A DNA stretch of 54,290 bases. Source: Cyanobacteriota bacterium. Lineage in GTDB: Bacteria > Cyanobacteriota > Cyanobacteriia > PCC-6307 > Cyanobiaceae. The stretch is taken from contig JAPLIB010000019.1 of NCBI GenBank assembly GCA_026389335.1, positions 1-54,290 on the forward strand. Direction: 5' to 3'. Positions 42,810 to 51,627 of this stretch are shown here, piece by piece; the stretch's first letter is position 1, and the number at the start of each line of letters is the position of its first letter. Under the pieces are notes generated by a model that was given only the letters and a program-made list of their open reading frames with translations, was not told the DNA's origin and made no database searches. The position numbers were made by a program, and so were the translations under genes.

Positions 42810-43301
42810 ATGGCAGCGGAAACAACAGAGCAGAACATGACCGAGCAGGAGAATCCCGTGCTGGACAGCGATTCCCAGGGTGTGGCCGATCAGGCCAGCC
42901 CCTCGGAGACAGCCCCCGCGGCCGTGAAGGCCACCACCGGCAAGCTGAGTGCCTATGACCTGATCCGGGCTTTTGAGGCTGAACAGCTCAAGAGCGATCT
43001 GCCGGACATCTACGTCGGCGACACCGTGCGTGTCGGGGTGCGGATTCGGGAAGGCAATAAGGAGCGCGTCCAGCCCTACGAAGGGGTGGTGATCGCCAAG
43101 CGTCACGGCGGTCTCAACGAGACCATCACCGTGCGCCGCATCTTCCAGGGCATCGGCGTGGAGCGGGTGTTCATGCTGCACAGCCCCCAGGTGGCTTCCG
43201 TGAAAGTGGAGCGCCGGGGTAAGGTGCGCCGGGCGAAGCTCTTCTACCTTCGTGATCGGGTGGGTAAGGCCACTCGGGTCAAGCAGCGTTTCGATCGCTG
43301 A
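42810..43301 (+). CDS. rplS: 50S ribosomal protein L19
   Basis: A protein of 163 residues. The ribosomal core starts around [20 protein letters not shown] and includes [61 protein letters not shown], which is very highly conserved, and ends [23 protein letters not shown]. An Ala/Thr/Ser/Glu-rich N-terminal extension of about 40 residues precedes it, common in cyanobacterial L19. Three in-frame ATGs are possible starts (42786 annotated by frame, 42810, 42837); 42810 is used. It sits at the 30S/50S interface. Confidence 0.95.
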   Translation: MAAETTEQNMTEQENPVLDSDSQGVADQASPSETAPAAVKATTGKLSAYDLIRAFEAEQLKSDLPDIYVGDTVRVGVRIREGNKERVQPYEGVVIAKRHGGLNETITVRRIFQGIGVERVFMLHSPQVASVKVERRGKVRRAKLFYLRDRVGKATRVKQRFDR

Positions 43302-43316
43302 TTTGATCGTTGAAGC

Positions 43317-43365
43317 CACGGCTTGAGCGCTGGATTCTTCTCGGAATCTTCAGCCTCGAGCCGTG
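43317..43365 (+). promoter_or_regulatory. hairpin between rplS and tRNA-Trp
   Basis: CACGGCTTGAG (43317-43327) pairs with CTCGAGCCGTG (43355-43365), with one G-T wobble, enclosing a loop that itself contains a small hairpin (GATTC/GAATC). There is no T-run after it, so it is unlikely to be a simple terminator. It may be an RNA processing or stability structure between rplS and the tRNA. Confidence 0.5.
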
Positions 43366-43392
43366 ACCTTATGTCCCAGAGGCCATCGCCTT

Positions 43393-43465
43393 GCGCCGTT
43401 AGTTCAGTTGGTAGAACGCAGGTCTCCAAAACCTGATGTCGGAGGTTCGAGTCCTCCACGGCGCG
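43393..43465 (+). tRNA. tRNA-Trp (anticodon CCA)
   Basis: A full cloverleaf of 73 bases: acceptor GCGCCGT pairs with ACGGCGC, the D-arm holds GTTCAGTTGGTAGAAC, and the anticodon stem CAGGT/ACCTG frames the loop with CCA at 43426-43428. The T arm GGAGGTTCGAGTCCTCC is standard. CCA is not encoded at the 3' end. Confidence 0.97.
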
Positions 43466-43501
43466 TTCGATGGTCTCATTTGCAATCTTTTGCTTCCGAA
43501 C

Positions 43502-43690
43502 ATGGAGTTGGATCTACAGCCCGGTGACGTCGTGAAGGTGCTGGAATCCGCTGCCCTTGGCTGGGTGCGGGCTCGGGTGATCCGGGTCAAGTCCGGTGGT
43601 CGGGTGGTGGTTCAGAGCGATCAGGGTCGGGAATTCACCGCCCGCGGCAACCAGGTGCGTCTGATTGAGCCCGCCGGTTTCCGTCCCTGA
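43502..43690 (+). CDS. hyper-conserved picocyanobacterial protein (PSHCP)
   Basis: A 62-residue protein, MELDLQPGDVVKVLESAALG at the start and VRLIEPAGFRP at the end. This matches, from memory, the Prochlorococcus/Synechococcus hyper-conserved protein (PSHCP), which is reported identical across marine picocyanobacteria, has a Tudor-like beta-barrel fold, binds RNA and was found with ribosomal protein L2 and photosystem proteins. The sequence itself shows five short beta strands and a basic surface (GWVRARVIRVKSGGRVV). The gene lies 37 bases after tRNA-Trp and is followed by a terminator, then tRNA-Asp and gltX, all translation-related. The ATG at 43502 has no strong ribosome binding site. Confidence 0.88.
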   Translation: MELDLQPGDVVKVLESAALGWVRARVIRVKSGGRVVVQSDQGREFTARGNQVRLIEPAGFRP

Positions 43691-44017
43691 CTGTCCAGCC
43701 CCAGGTCCCAGTCCAGAACCTCGGCCTATTATCCGTTTTCAGTGCCTGGCCTTGCTTCAAGCGTTTGGCCAGCGAGACCACCAGCCGCATCGACAGCGAT
43801 CGGCTCCATCAACCACTTCTCACTTGTTCTGTTGAACAGGTGAGTTTTCGTCTGGCACGCCAAGGTGATGGCGAGCGCCGCCCACGCGCCCGCATCAACG
43901 ACCGATCCAGCCCCGTTGACGGGGGGACACGTCACGTTGGATACTTCTTGGGTCGGCGGTTCACGTCGGCATCTCCGTGCCTGCGGCACGGTTGGTTCAG
44001 CCCCAACAGGCTGGCCT
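43691..44017. other. gap between PSHCP gene and tRNA-Asp
   Basis: 327 bases. Contains the terminator described below at 43819-43848; otherwise nothing recognisable. The tRNA-Asp promoter is expected in the right half, where no clear elements were seen. Confidence 0.45.
43819..43848 (+). terminator. probable rho-independent terminator
   Basis: CTCACTTGTTC (43819-43829), a TGTT loop and GAACAGGTGAG (43834-43844) form an 11-pair stem with one G-T wobble, followed by TTTT (43845-43848). It lies 128 bases after the PSHCP stop and could end the rplS - tRNA-Trp - PSHCP transcript. The T-run is short. Confidence 0.6.
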
Positions 44018-44091
44018 GGGACTGTAGTTCAATCGGTTAGAGCACCGCCCTGTCACGGCGGAAGTTGCGGGTTCGAGCCCCGTCAGTCCCG
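44018..44091 (+). tRNA. tRNA-Asp (anticodon GTC)
   Basis: A 74-base cloverleaf. The acceptor GGGACTG pairs with CAGTCCC and the discriminator is G. The D-arm is GTTCAATCGGTTAGAGC, the anticodon stem CCGCC/GGCGG with loop CTGTCAC places GTC at 44052-44054, and the T-arm is GCGGGTTCGAGCCCCGT. It is 25 bases upstream of gltX. Confidence 0.97.
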
Positions 44092-44116
44092 TTCAGATCA
44101 CCCAGGAGCTTTTTAG

Positions 44117-45580
44117 ATGGCCGTAACCGGTTCGGTGCGTGTCCGTCTGGCTCCCAGCCCCACCGGCACGCTGCACATCGGCACGGCACGTACGGCTGTT
44201 TTCAATTGGTTGTTTGCCCGCCATCACGGTGGCAGCTTCTTGCTGCGCATCGAAGACACCGACCGGGAGCGCTCCAAGCCGGAATACACCGCCAACATCC
44301 TTGAGGGTCTGCACTGGCTCGGTCTCGACTGGGATGGCGAGCCGGTGATCCAGAGCGAGCGCATCGAGGCCCACCGGGCCGCCATCGCCCAGCTGCTGGC
44401 CAGCGGTCACGCCTACCGCTGTTACGCCACGGAGGCGGAACTGGTCGCCATGCGGGAGCTGCAACAGGCCCAGAACCGGGCGCCCCGCTACGACAATCGC
44501 CATCGCGACCTCAGCGCTGAGCAGGAACGGGCCTTCATGGCCGCAGGGCGGCAGGCGGTGATCCGCTTCCGCATTGATGACGGGGCCGTGATCACCTGGC
44601 ACGACCTGGTGCGCGGTGAGATGCGCTGGGCCGGCAGCGACCTGGGCGGCGACATGGTGATCGCCCGCCGCGCCCCCGCCGACCAGATCGGCGATCCCCT
44701 GTACAACCTGGTGGTGGTGGTGGACGACGCCGCGATGGCGATCAGCCACGTGATCCGCGGCGAAGACCACATCGCCAACACCGCCAAGCAACTGCTGCTC
44801 TATGGGGCCCTGGGCGCCACCCCACCCGTCTTTGCCCACACACCGCTGATCCTCAACCAAGAGGGCAAGAAGCTCTCCAAGCGCGATGGCGTCACCTCCA
44901 TCAGCGACTTCCAAGCCATGGGCTACAGCGCCGAGGCCCTGGTCAACTACATGACCCTGCTGGGCTGGTCACCGCCGGAAGGCATGGGCGAGCGCTTCAG
45001 CCTCGAGCAGGCCGCCGCCGTGTTCGAGTTCGGCCGCGTCAACCGGGCCGGTGCCCGCTTCGACTGGGACAAGCTCAACTGGCTGAACGGCCAGGTGCTG
45101 CATGGCCTTGATCCCGAGAGCCTGTGGCAGCAGCTGCAGCCCCTCTGGGCCGCCAGGGGCTGGGGTACCGGCGCCGGACCCTGGGCCGAGGCCGATTGGC
45201 AGCGCCAGCTCTGCGAGCTGCTTGCTCCCTCCCTCACCCTGCTGGCCGATGGTGTCGAGCAGGCCACCCCCTTCTTCACCAGGCCCGAGCCTGATGCCGC
45301 CGCCCTCGCCCAGCTGGCCAGCGACGGGGTTCGCCCGGCCCTGACGGCCTTGCTGGCCCTGCTGCCGGCGGGCGGCGAGGCCTTGAGCGCCGAGCAGGCT
45401 CAGGCGCTGCTGGCGCAGGCGGCCAGCCAGGCCGGGGTGAAAAAGGGTGTGCTGATGAAGAGCCTGCGGGCGGCCTTGCTGGGCAGCCTCCAGGGACCGG
45501 ATCTGGTGAGCACCTGGCGGCTGCTGCATCACACCGGCGAGGATCGGCTGCGGCTTCAATCGTCGTCTACCGTCCCGTAG
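44117..45580 (+). CDS. gltX: glutamyl-tRNA synthetase
   Basis: A 487-residue class I synthetase. The signature HIGH appears as [20 protein letters not shown] (about 15-34), and the KMSKS equivalent is [12 protein letters not shown] (about 253-264). Also present are [10 protein letters not shown] (about 47-56) and the zinc-free insertion typical of cyanobacterial enzymes. It charges tRNA-Glu, which in this organism also feeds tetrapyrrole synthesis. Many cyanobacterial GltX enzymes are non-discriminating and misacylate tRNA-Gln; this cannot be told from sequence alone. AGGAG lies 9 bases before the ATG. It overlaps the convergent next gene by 25 bases. Confidence 0.96.
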   Translation: MAVTGSVRVRLAPSPTGTLHIGTARTAVFNWLFARHHGGSFLLRIEDTDRERSKPEYTANILEGLHWLGLDWDGEPVIQSERIEAHRAAIAQLLASGHAYRCYATEAELVAMRELQQAQNRAPRYDNRHRDLSAEQERAFMAAGRQAVIRFRIDDGAVITWHDLVRGEMRWAGSDLGGDMVIARRAPADQIGDPLYNLVVVVDDAAMAISHVIRGEDHIANTAKQLLLYGALGATPPVFAHTPLILNQEGKKLSKRDGVTSISDFQAMGYSAEALVNYMTLLGWSPPEGMGERFSLEQAAAVFEFGRVNRAGARFDWDKLNWLNGQVLHGLDPESLWQQLQPLWAARGWGTGAGPWAEADWQRQLCELLAPSLTLLADGVEQATPFFTRPEPDAAALAQLASDGVRPALTALLALLPAGGEALSAEQAQALLAQAASQAGVKKGVLMKSLRAALLGSLQGPDLVSTWRLLHHTGEDRLRLQSSSTVP

Positions 45581-45804
45581 TGGGGTTCCACCCGGATCCC
45601 CATCACACTGCTGGAGCGGATCAGCAGATATTCGCCTTCGAGCTCGCTGATCGGCACGTTCACAAAGGCATCAGGTGTAGTTGTTGCGTGCAGCACGCCT
45701 ATGTACCACTGATGAAACGCCTCCAGGGTGCTGAAGTGCACCACCTCCGTGTGGCCGCCGGTGAGGATCAGGTAAATCGCATAGCGGCGGGGAATGCGGG
45801 CCAT
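45556..45804 (-). CDS. conserved cyanobacterial small protein, unknown
   Basis: An 82-residue protein starting [20 protein letters not shown], with a central [12 protein letters not shown] helix, an acidic segment [23 protein letters not shown] and an acidic end VDDD. Proteins with this start and length are recalled from several Synechococcus genomes. The fold appears to be mixed beta-alpha; there are no membrane segments or catalytic motifs. It converges with gltX and is divergent from polA. Confidence 0.65.
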   Translation of the reverse strand: MARIPRRYAIYLILTGGHTEVVHFSTLEAFHQWYIGVLHATTTPDAFVNVPISELEGEYLLIRSSSVMGIRVEPHYGTVDDD

Positions 45805-45957
45805 CGCGGGGCGGGATCGGCAAGGCGTTGTCTCCAGGATGGCGCAGCAGCCACCTCCGGTACCGCCCGCAGGTGCTGAAGCCAGCCAGCGGCGCCGGTG
45901 AGCCCGGCCTGCTCTGGCAGGCTGTGGCGATCGCAGAGGCTGAGGCGGCGGAGATTC

Positions 45958-48900
45958 ATGGCGGAGCTAAGACCCCTGTTGCTGTTGGTGGATGGCCATT
46001 CCCTGGCCTTTCGCAGTTTTTATGCTTTCGCCAAGGGCGGTGACGGCGGCCTCAGCACCAAGGCCGGGGTGCCCACCAGCGTCACCTATGGCTTCCTCAA
46101 GGCCCTGCTGGAGAACTGCAAGGGCCTGAATCCCCAGGGCGTGGTGATCGCCTTCGACACCGCCGAGCCCACCTTTCGGCATCTGGAGGATGTCAATTAC
46201 AAGGCGCACCGGGATGAGGCGCCCGCCCATTTCTTCGAGGATCTGGGCAATCTGCAATCCATCCTGGCCGAAGCCCTCGACCTGCCCCTCTGCCTGGCCC
46301 CGGGCTTTGAGGCCGACGACGTGCTCGGCACCCTGGCCAACCAGGCCGCCGATGGCGGCTGGCGGGTGCGCATCCTCTCGGGCGATCGCGACCTGTTCCA
46401 GCTGGTCGATGACGAGCGCGATATCGCCGTGCTCTACATGGGTGGCGGCCCCTACGCCAAGAACTCAGGCCCCAGTGAAATCCGCCGCGAACAGGTGATC
46501 GCCCGGCTGGGGGTGCCCCCCGAAGACGTGATCGATCTCAAGGCCCTCACCGGTGACAGCTCCGACAACATCCCGGGGGTCAAAGGTGTCGGGCCGAAGA
46601 CCGCCATCACCCTGCTCCAGGCCCACGGCGATCTTGATGGCGTCTACGCCGCCCTCGATCAGGTGAAGGGAGCCCTCAAGGGCAAGCTCGAAAACGACCG
46701 CGACAACGCCTATCTCTCGCGCAAGCTGGCCCGGATTCTGGTGGCGGTGCCGCTGCCGACGGAGCCGCGCCTGACCCTGGGCAGGGTGAAGGCCGAAGAG
46801 CTGAGCCGGCGGCTCGAAGAGTTGGAACTGTTCAGCCTGGCTCGCCAGGTGGAGGGCTTCGCCCGTGTCTTCTCCGCTCCGCCATCTGATGGCGAGGAGT
46901 CGGCCGCAACCAACACCGGCACGGCAGCCGCGAGCGTCTCCGGCCAACCGGTCGCGGCCGCTTCAGTTGCCGGTGTCCGAGAGGCCGCGGCTGCTGGGGC
47001 GGGCAACGCCGGCCAGCCCGCCGCCGTTGGCGTCAGCGCGGCCAGCGAGCCCCAGGACTCAGCCCAGGCCAGTGCAGGTCCGCCCCTGCTTGAGCCCCAG
47101 ATCGTTACCGACGCGGCCGCCTTGGCCGCCCTGGTGAGCCGCCTGCTGACCTGCACCGAGGCCGCCGCTCCGGTGGCCCTCGACACCGAAACCACCGATC
47201 TCAATCCCTTCCGCGCCGAACTGGTGGGCATCGCTCTGGCCTGGGGCCCAGGGCCCGGCGATCTGGCCTACATCCCCATTGGCCATCGCCCCCAGGCCGC
47301 CGCCGATCTGCTCAGTGAGCCGCCGCCGCCGCCCTGCCAGCTGCCGCTGGAGCCGGTGCTCACGGCCCTGGCCCCCTGGCTGGCCAGCGCTGCCCATCCC
47401 AAGACCTTGCAGAACGCCAAATACGACCGGCTGATCCTGCTGCGCCATGGTCTGCCCCTGGCCGGGGTGGTGATGGACACGATGTTGGCCGATTACCTGC
47501 GTGATGTGGGCGATCAGCACAGCCTCGACGCCATGGCCCAGCGCCAGTTCGGCTTCACTCCTACCAGCTTCAGCGAGCTGGTGCCGAAGGGGGCGACCTT
47601 CGCCGACGTGGCGGTGGCTGACGCCTCTCTGTACTGCGGCATGGACGTGCATCTCACGCGCCGACTCACCATGCTGCTGCGCGAGGCCCTGGCCACGCTT
47701 GGTCCGGCCCTGCTGCCTTTGCTGGAGCAGGTGGAGCTGCCGCTGGAGCCGGTGCTGGCGGCGATGGAGGCCACCGGTATCCGCATCGACATTCCCTATC
47801 TCCAGGAGCTGAGCACCGAGCTGGCGGCCGCGCTGGCGCGCCTCGAAGGCGAGGCCCGGCAGGCCGCTGGTGTTGCCTTCAACCTGGCCTCTCCGAAGCA
47901 ACTGGGTGAATTGCTGTTCGACACCCTGGGCCTCGATCGCAAGAAATCGCGCAAGACCAAGACCGGTTGGAGCACCGATGCGGCCGTGCTCGAGAAGCTC
48001 GATGGCGATCATCCGGTGGTGTCTCTGGTGCTGGAGCACCGCACCCTGAGCAAACTGCGCAGCACCTATGTGGAGGCCCTGCCGGTGCTGGTGGAGCCGG
48101 AAACCGGCCGGGTGCACACCGACTTCAACCAGGCGGTCACCGCCACCGGCCGGCTGTCGAGCAGCAATCCCAATCTGCAGAACATCCCGATCCGCACCGA
48201 GTTCAGCCGCCGCATTCGCAAGGCCTTTCTGCCTCAGGAGGGCTGGCAGCTGATCAGCGCCGATTACTCCCAGATTGAGCTGCGTATCCTCACCCACCTC
48301 TCGGGGGAGCCAGTGCTGGTGGAGGCCTACAAGAGCGGCGACGACGTCCATGCGCTGACGGCCCGCCTGCTGCTGGAGAAGGACGAGGTGACGGCGGACG
48401 AGCGGCGCCTGGGCAAGACGATCAACTTCGGCGTGATCTACGGCATGGGCGCCCAGCGCTTCGCCCGCGAAACCGGCGTCGCTCCGGCTCAGGCCAAGGA
48501 GTTCCTGAGCCGCTACAAGGAGCGTTATCCGCGCGTGTTCGCCTTCCTGGAGCTGCAGGAACGGCTGGCCCTCAGCCGTGGCTATGTCGAAACCATCCTC
48601 GGCCGCCGCCGCACCTTTCACTTCGATCCAGGCGGTCTGGGCCGATTGCTGGGCAAGGATCCGCTGGCGATCGATCTCGAGGCGGCCCGCCGCGCCGGCA
48701 TGGAGGGCCAGCAATTGCGGGCGGCGGCCAATGCACCGATCCAGGGCTCCAGTGCCGACATCATCAAGGTGGCGATGGTGCAGCTGCACCAGGCGCTGCT
48801 GACGGCCCAGCTGCCGGCCAGGCTGCTGCTGCAGGTGCACGATGAACTGGTGCTTGAGGTGGCCCCTGAGGCCCTGGAGCCGACCCTTGCCCTCACCCGC

Positions 48901-48984
48901 CAGACCATGGAGAACGCCGTGCAGCTGACGGTGCCGCTGCGGGTGGACACCGGGGTGGGACCGAACTGGATGGAAGCCAAATGA
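45958..48984 (+). CDS. polA: DNA polymerase I
   Basis: A 1008-residue polymerase with three domains. Residues 1-310 form the 5'-3' exonuclease (VDGHSLAFRSFYAF; GFEADDVLGTLA; GDRDLFQLV). About 320-385 is an Ala/Gly/Ser-rich linker of variable type. The 3'-5' exonuclease (about 400-600) keeps DTETTD with Asp409, NAKYDR and YCGMDVHLT, so proofreading should be active. The polymerase domain has DYSQIELRIL (motif A, Asp769), KTINFGVIYGMG (O-helix) and QVHDELVLEV (motif C, Asp962). It fills gaps and removes RNA primers in repair and replication. The ATG at 45958 (MAELRPLLLLVDG) is chosen. Confidence 0.96.
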   Translation: MAELRPLLLLVDGHSLAFRSFYAFAKGGDGGLSTKAGVPTSVTYGFLKALLENCKGLNPQGVVIAFDTAEPTFRHLEDVNYKAHRDEAPAHFFEDLGNLQSILAEALDLPLCLAPGFEADDVLGTLANQAADGGWRVRILSGDRDLFQLVDDERDIAVLYMGGGPYAKNSGPSEIRREQVIARLGVPPEDVIDLKALTGDSSDNIPGVKGVGPKTAITLLQAHGDLDGVYAALDQVKGALKGKLENDRDNAYLSRKLARILVAVPLPTEPRLTLGRVKAEELSRRLEELELFSLARQVEGFARVFSAPPSDGEESAATNTGTAAASVSGQPVAAASVAGVREAAAAGAGNAGQPAAVGVSAASEPQDSAQASAGPPLLEPQIVTDAAALAALVSRLLTCTEAAAPVALDTETTDLNPFRAELVGIALAWGPGPGDLAYIPIGHRPQAAADLLSEPPPPPCQLPLEPVLTALAPWLASAAHPKTLQNAKYDRLILLRHGLPLAGVVMDTMLADYLRDVGDQHSLDAMAQRQFGFTPTSFSELVPKGATFADVAVADASLYCGMDVHLTRRLTMLLREALATLGPALLPLLEQVELPLEPVLAAMEATGIRIDIPYLQELSTELAAALARLEGEARQAAGVAFNLASPKQLGELLFDTLGLDRKKSRKTKTGWSTDAAVLEKLDGDHPVVSLVLEHRTLSKLRSTYVEALPVLVEPETGRVHTDFNQAVTATGRLSSSNPNLQNIPIRTEFSRRIRKAFLPQEGWQLISADYSQIELRILTHLSGEPVLVEAYKSGDDVHALTARLLLEKDEVTADERRLGKTINFGVIYGMGAQRFARETGVAPAQAKEFLSRYKERYPRVFAFLELQERLALSRGYVETILGRRRTFHFDPGGLGRLLGKDPLAIDLEAARRAGMEGQQLRAAANAPIQGSSADIIKVAMVQLHQALLTAQLPARLLLQVHDELVLEVAPEALEPTLALTRQTMENAVQLTVPLRVDTGVGPNWMEAK

Positions 48985-49008
48985 GTTGTTGCCCCAGGAA
49001 GTGGGCCT

Positions 49009-49040
49009 GTCCACGTGTCTCACGCCTTAGGCGTGTGGAC
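49009..49040. repeat. hairpin between polA and rfbA
   Basis: CACGCC/TTA/GGCGTG forms a tight stem-loop (49021-49035), extended by GTCCA (49009-49013) pairing with TGGAC (49036-49040) across a 7-base bulge. No T-run follows, so it is an RNA structure of unknown role between polA and rfbA, or a weak terminator. Confidence 0.5.
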
Positions 49041-49086
49041 CTGTGGTGAGAGACTGCGATCAGAGGTGTGGCTGATTTCTTCCATC

Positions 49087-50001
49087 GTGAGCGTCGAAAC
49101 TCTGGCCAGCAGCGAGCGCAGGGGCATCATCCTGGCAGGTGGTAATGGCACCCGCCTGGCACCACTCACCGGCGCCATCAGCAAGCAGCTGATGCCGGTG
49201 TATGACAAGCCGATGATCTACTACCCGCTCAGCACCCTGATGTTGGCTGGGATCCGCGATATCCTGATCATCACCACACCCGCTGACCAGGGCGCCTTCC
49301 AGCGCCTGCTGGGCGATGGTTCCGCCTGGGGGATGGCGATCGAGTACGCCATCCAGCCGCGCCCCGAGGGCCTGGCCCAGGCCTTTCTGATCGGTGCCGA
49401 TTTCCTGGGTGGCCGCTCGGCGGCCCTGGTGCTGGGCGACAACCTCTTCCATGGCCATGACTTGGTGCCCCAGCTGCAGGCCAGCAATGGCCCCGCCATC
49501 GGTGCCACGGTGTTCGCCTACCCGGTGCGTGATCCGGAGCGCTACGGCGTTGTGCAGTTCGACGAGGAGGGACGGGTGATCAGCCTGGAGGAGAAACCGG
49601 TCCGGCCGAAGTCTCGCTATGCCGTCACCGGCCTTTATTTCTATGACGCCAGCGTTGTCGAGCGGGCCCGCCAGGTGCGTCCCTCCCCGCGCGGTGAGCT
49701 GGAGATCACCGACCTCAACCAGCTCTATCTCGACGAGGGCCTGTTGCGGGTGCAATTGATGGGCCGGGGCATGGCCTGGCTCGATACCGGCACGCCTGAT
49801 TCGTTGCATGAGGCGGCGAGCTACATCCGCACCCTGGAGCATCGCCAGGGGTTGAAGGTGGGCTGCCCGGAGGAGGTGGCCTGGCGCCTCGGCTGGATCG
49901 ATGACAGCCAGCTGGAGCGACTGGCCCAGCCCCTGCGCAAGAGTGGCTATGGCACCTATCTGTTGCAGCTGCTCAGCGAGAGCGGCGAGGAGGCGAGCTG
50001 A
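49087..50001 (+). CDS. rfbA: glucose-1-phosphate thymidylyltransferase
   Basis: A 304-residue nucleotidyltransferase, first step of dTDP-L-rhamnose synthesis (glucose-1-phosphate + dTTP). [18 protein letters not shown] (about 11-28) is the nucleotide-binding loop, [20 protein letters not shown] the sugar-nucleotide core, LGDNLFHG the metal Asp region, and [20 protein letters not shown] the family signature. The GTG at 49087 was chosen so that about ten residues precede the loop; a start at 49015 would add 24 unlike residues. rfbC starts 2 bases after the stop. rfbB (4,6-dehydratase) is not in the window. Confidence 0.93.
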   Translation: MSVETLASSERRGIILAGGNGTRLAPLTGAISKQLMPVYDKPMIYYPLSTLMLAGIRDILIITTPADQGAFQRLLGDGSAWGMAIEYAIQPRPEGLAQAFLIGADFLGGRSAALVLGDNLFHGHDLVPQLQASNGPAIGATVFAYPVRDPERYGVVQFDEEGRVISLEEKPVRPKSRYAVTGLYFYDASVVERARQVRPSPRGELEITDLNQLYLDEGLLRVQLMGRGMAWLDTGTPDSLHEAASYIRTLEHRQGLKVGCPEEVAWRLGWIDDSQLERLAQPLRKSGYGTYLLQLLSESGEEAS

Positions 50002-50003
50002 CG

Positions 50004-50588
50004 ATGAAGATTCAACGCTTCGATATCGAGGGGCCGCTGCTGCTCACCCCCCAGGTTTTCGGCGATGGGCGCGGCTTCTTTTATGAGAGCTGGAATCAGC
50101 GCCGTTTTGCCGAGAGCCTCGGCGTTGCCCTGGATCAGGCTCCGGTCTTCCATCAGGACAACCACTCTCGCTCCAGTCGTGGGGTGCTGCGGGGGCTGCA
50201 CTATCAATTGGCACCGGAACCCCAGGGCAAGTTGGTGCGCTGCGTGGTCGGCGAGGTGTTTGATGTCGCCGTCGATCTGCGTCGCTCCTCCGCCAGCTTC
50301 GGCCAGTGGGTCGGAGCCCGGCTCAGTGCCGAAAACCACAGCCAGCTCTGGGTGCCGGTGGGCTTTGCCCATGGCTTCCTCACCCTCAGTGAGAGCGCTG
50401 AGGTGCTGTACAAGGCCAGCGGCTTCTGGAACAAAGGCTGTGAGCGCTCCCTGCGCTGGGACGATCCCACCGTGGCAATCGCCTGGCCGCTGGAGGCGCT
50501 GCACGGGGTGGAGCCCCTGCTGGCGGCCAAGGATGGGGCGGCTCCCAACCTGGCCGAGGCCCTGGCATCCGGAGACATGTTCCCATGA
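50004..50588 (+). CDS. rfbC: dTDP-4-dehydrorhamnose 3,5-epimerase
   Basis: A 194-residue cupin-type epimerase, third step to dTDP-L-rhamnose. QDNHSRSSRGVLRGLHYQLAP (about 51-71) is the RmlC signature with the catalytic His; DVAVDLRRSSASFGQWVG and VPVGFAHGFLTLSESAEVLYK follow, the latter with the second conserved His. It overlaps rfbD by 4 bases (ATGA). A full-length protein. Confidence 0.94.
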   Translation: MKIQRFDIEGPLLLTPQVFGDGRGFFYESWNQRRFAESLGVALDQAPVFHQDNHSRSSRGVLRGLHYQLAPEPQGKLVRCVVGEVFDVAVDLRRSSASFGQWVGARLSAENHSQLWVPVGFAHGFLTLSESAEVLYKASGFWNKGCERSLRWDDPTVAIAWPLEALHGVEPLLAAKDGAAPNLAEALASGDMFP

Positions 50589-51481
50589 GTCCTGCGCTGA
50601 AGGTGCTGCTCACCGGCAGCGACGGTCAGCTGGGCCAGGCCCTGCGGGCCAGCAAGCCCGAGGGGGTCACGTTGATCGCCTGCGGCCGAGCCGAACTGGA
50701 TCTCGCGGCTGCGGACGCTTGCGCCGCGGCGGTCCGCCAGCACTGTCCCGACTGGGTGCTCAATGCCGGCGCCTATACGGCGGTGGACAAGGCGGAAGCT
50801 GAGCCTGAACTGGCCAGAGCGGTGAATGCCGGCGCCCCAGGGGCCTTCGCCATGGCCCTGGCCGGCAGCGGCGGTCGCTTGCTGCAGGTGAGCACCGATT
50901 TTGTCTTCAACGGTGAGCAGGGCCATCCTTACCGGCCCGAGCAGGATCTTGATCCGATCGGTGTCTACGGCCGCAGCAAGGCGGAGGGAGAACAGCGGGC
51001 TCGGGCCGCGTTGCCGGCTGATCGCTGTTGTGTGTTGCGCACCAGCTGGGTGTATGGGCCGGTGGGCAAGAACTTCTGCCTCACCATGCTGCGCCTGCAT
51101 GGCCTCCGGGCGGCGGCGGGCGCACCCCTGGCCGTGGTGGCCGATCAGGTGGGCTGTCCCACGTCCACCCACACCCTGGCGGCAGCCTGCTGGGCCGCCA
51201 TCGGCCGCCAGGCCAGCGGCATCCTGCACTGGAGCGATGCCGGCGTCGCCAGCTGGTACGACTTCGCTGTGGCGATCGGTGAACTGGGCGCGGCGCGGGG
51301 GCTGTTGCTGCAGCCGGCCGTGGTGCTGCCGATCACCACGGATGATTACCCGACGCCGGCACGGCGGCCTAGTTATTCGCTGCTGGACTGCAGCGGCTCA
51401 AGGAAGACCCTGGATCTGGCCCCTGTTCACTGGCGGGAGGGGTTGGGAGAGGTGCTGGCGTCTGTGAAAGCTGTCGGTTGA
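50585..51481 (+). CDS. rfbD: dTDP-4-dehydrorhamnose reductase
   Basis: The final enzyme of dTDP-L-rhamnose synthesis, 298 residues, an extended SDR. KVLLTGSDGQLGQALRAS (about 6-23) binds NADPH; WVLNAGAYTAVDKAEAEP (about 58-75) and the catalytic YGRSK motif (about 128-132), preceded by VSTDFVFNG, are conserved. RTSWVYG and DYPTPARRPSYSLLDCS complete the family pattern. Overlaps rfbC. Rhamnose would go into surface polysaccharide. Confidence 0.93.
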   Translation: MSPALKVLLTGSDGQLGQALRASKPEGVTLIACGRAELDLAAADACAAAVRQHCPDWVLNAGAYTAVDKAEAEPELARAVNAGAPGAFAMALAGSGGRLLQVSTDFVFNGEQGHPYRPEQDLDPIGVYGRSKAEGEQRARAALPADRCCVLRTSWVYGPVGKNFCLTMLRLHGLRAAAGAPLAVVADQVGCPTSTHTLAAACWAAIGRQASGILHWSDAGVASWYDFAVAIGELGAARGLLLQPAVVLPITTDDYPTPARRPSYSLLDCSGSRKTLDLAPVHWREGLGEVLASVKAVG

Positions 51482-51627
51482 TGGCTGAGATTAAGGGGCG
51501 CGATTGAGGTGAGTGAACCCACCCAGCCGCCCTGGTAAGGGCCACAGGGTGATCTGGCCAGATTTGCTCTGGTTGTAGTCAGGGCTGAACCCCAAACCAG
51601 CGCGGCCGAGCTGGCCGTAACTATTTC

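Noticed and set aside
42345-43319. Upstream extension of map to 611 residues
   Set aside because: Covers the opposite strand of rplS and the PepSY-type gene, with no homology.
47059-49023. 654-codon minus-strand frame over polA
   Set aside because: Antisense of a clearly conserved polymerase; composition is dominated by Gln, His, Arg and Gly.
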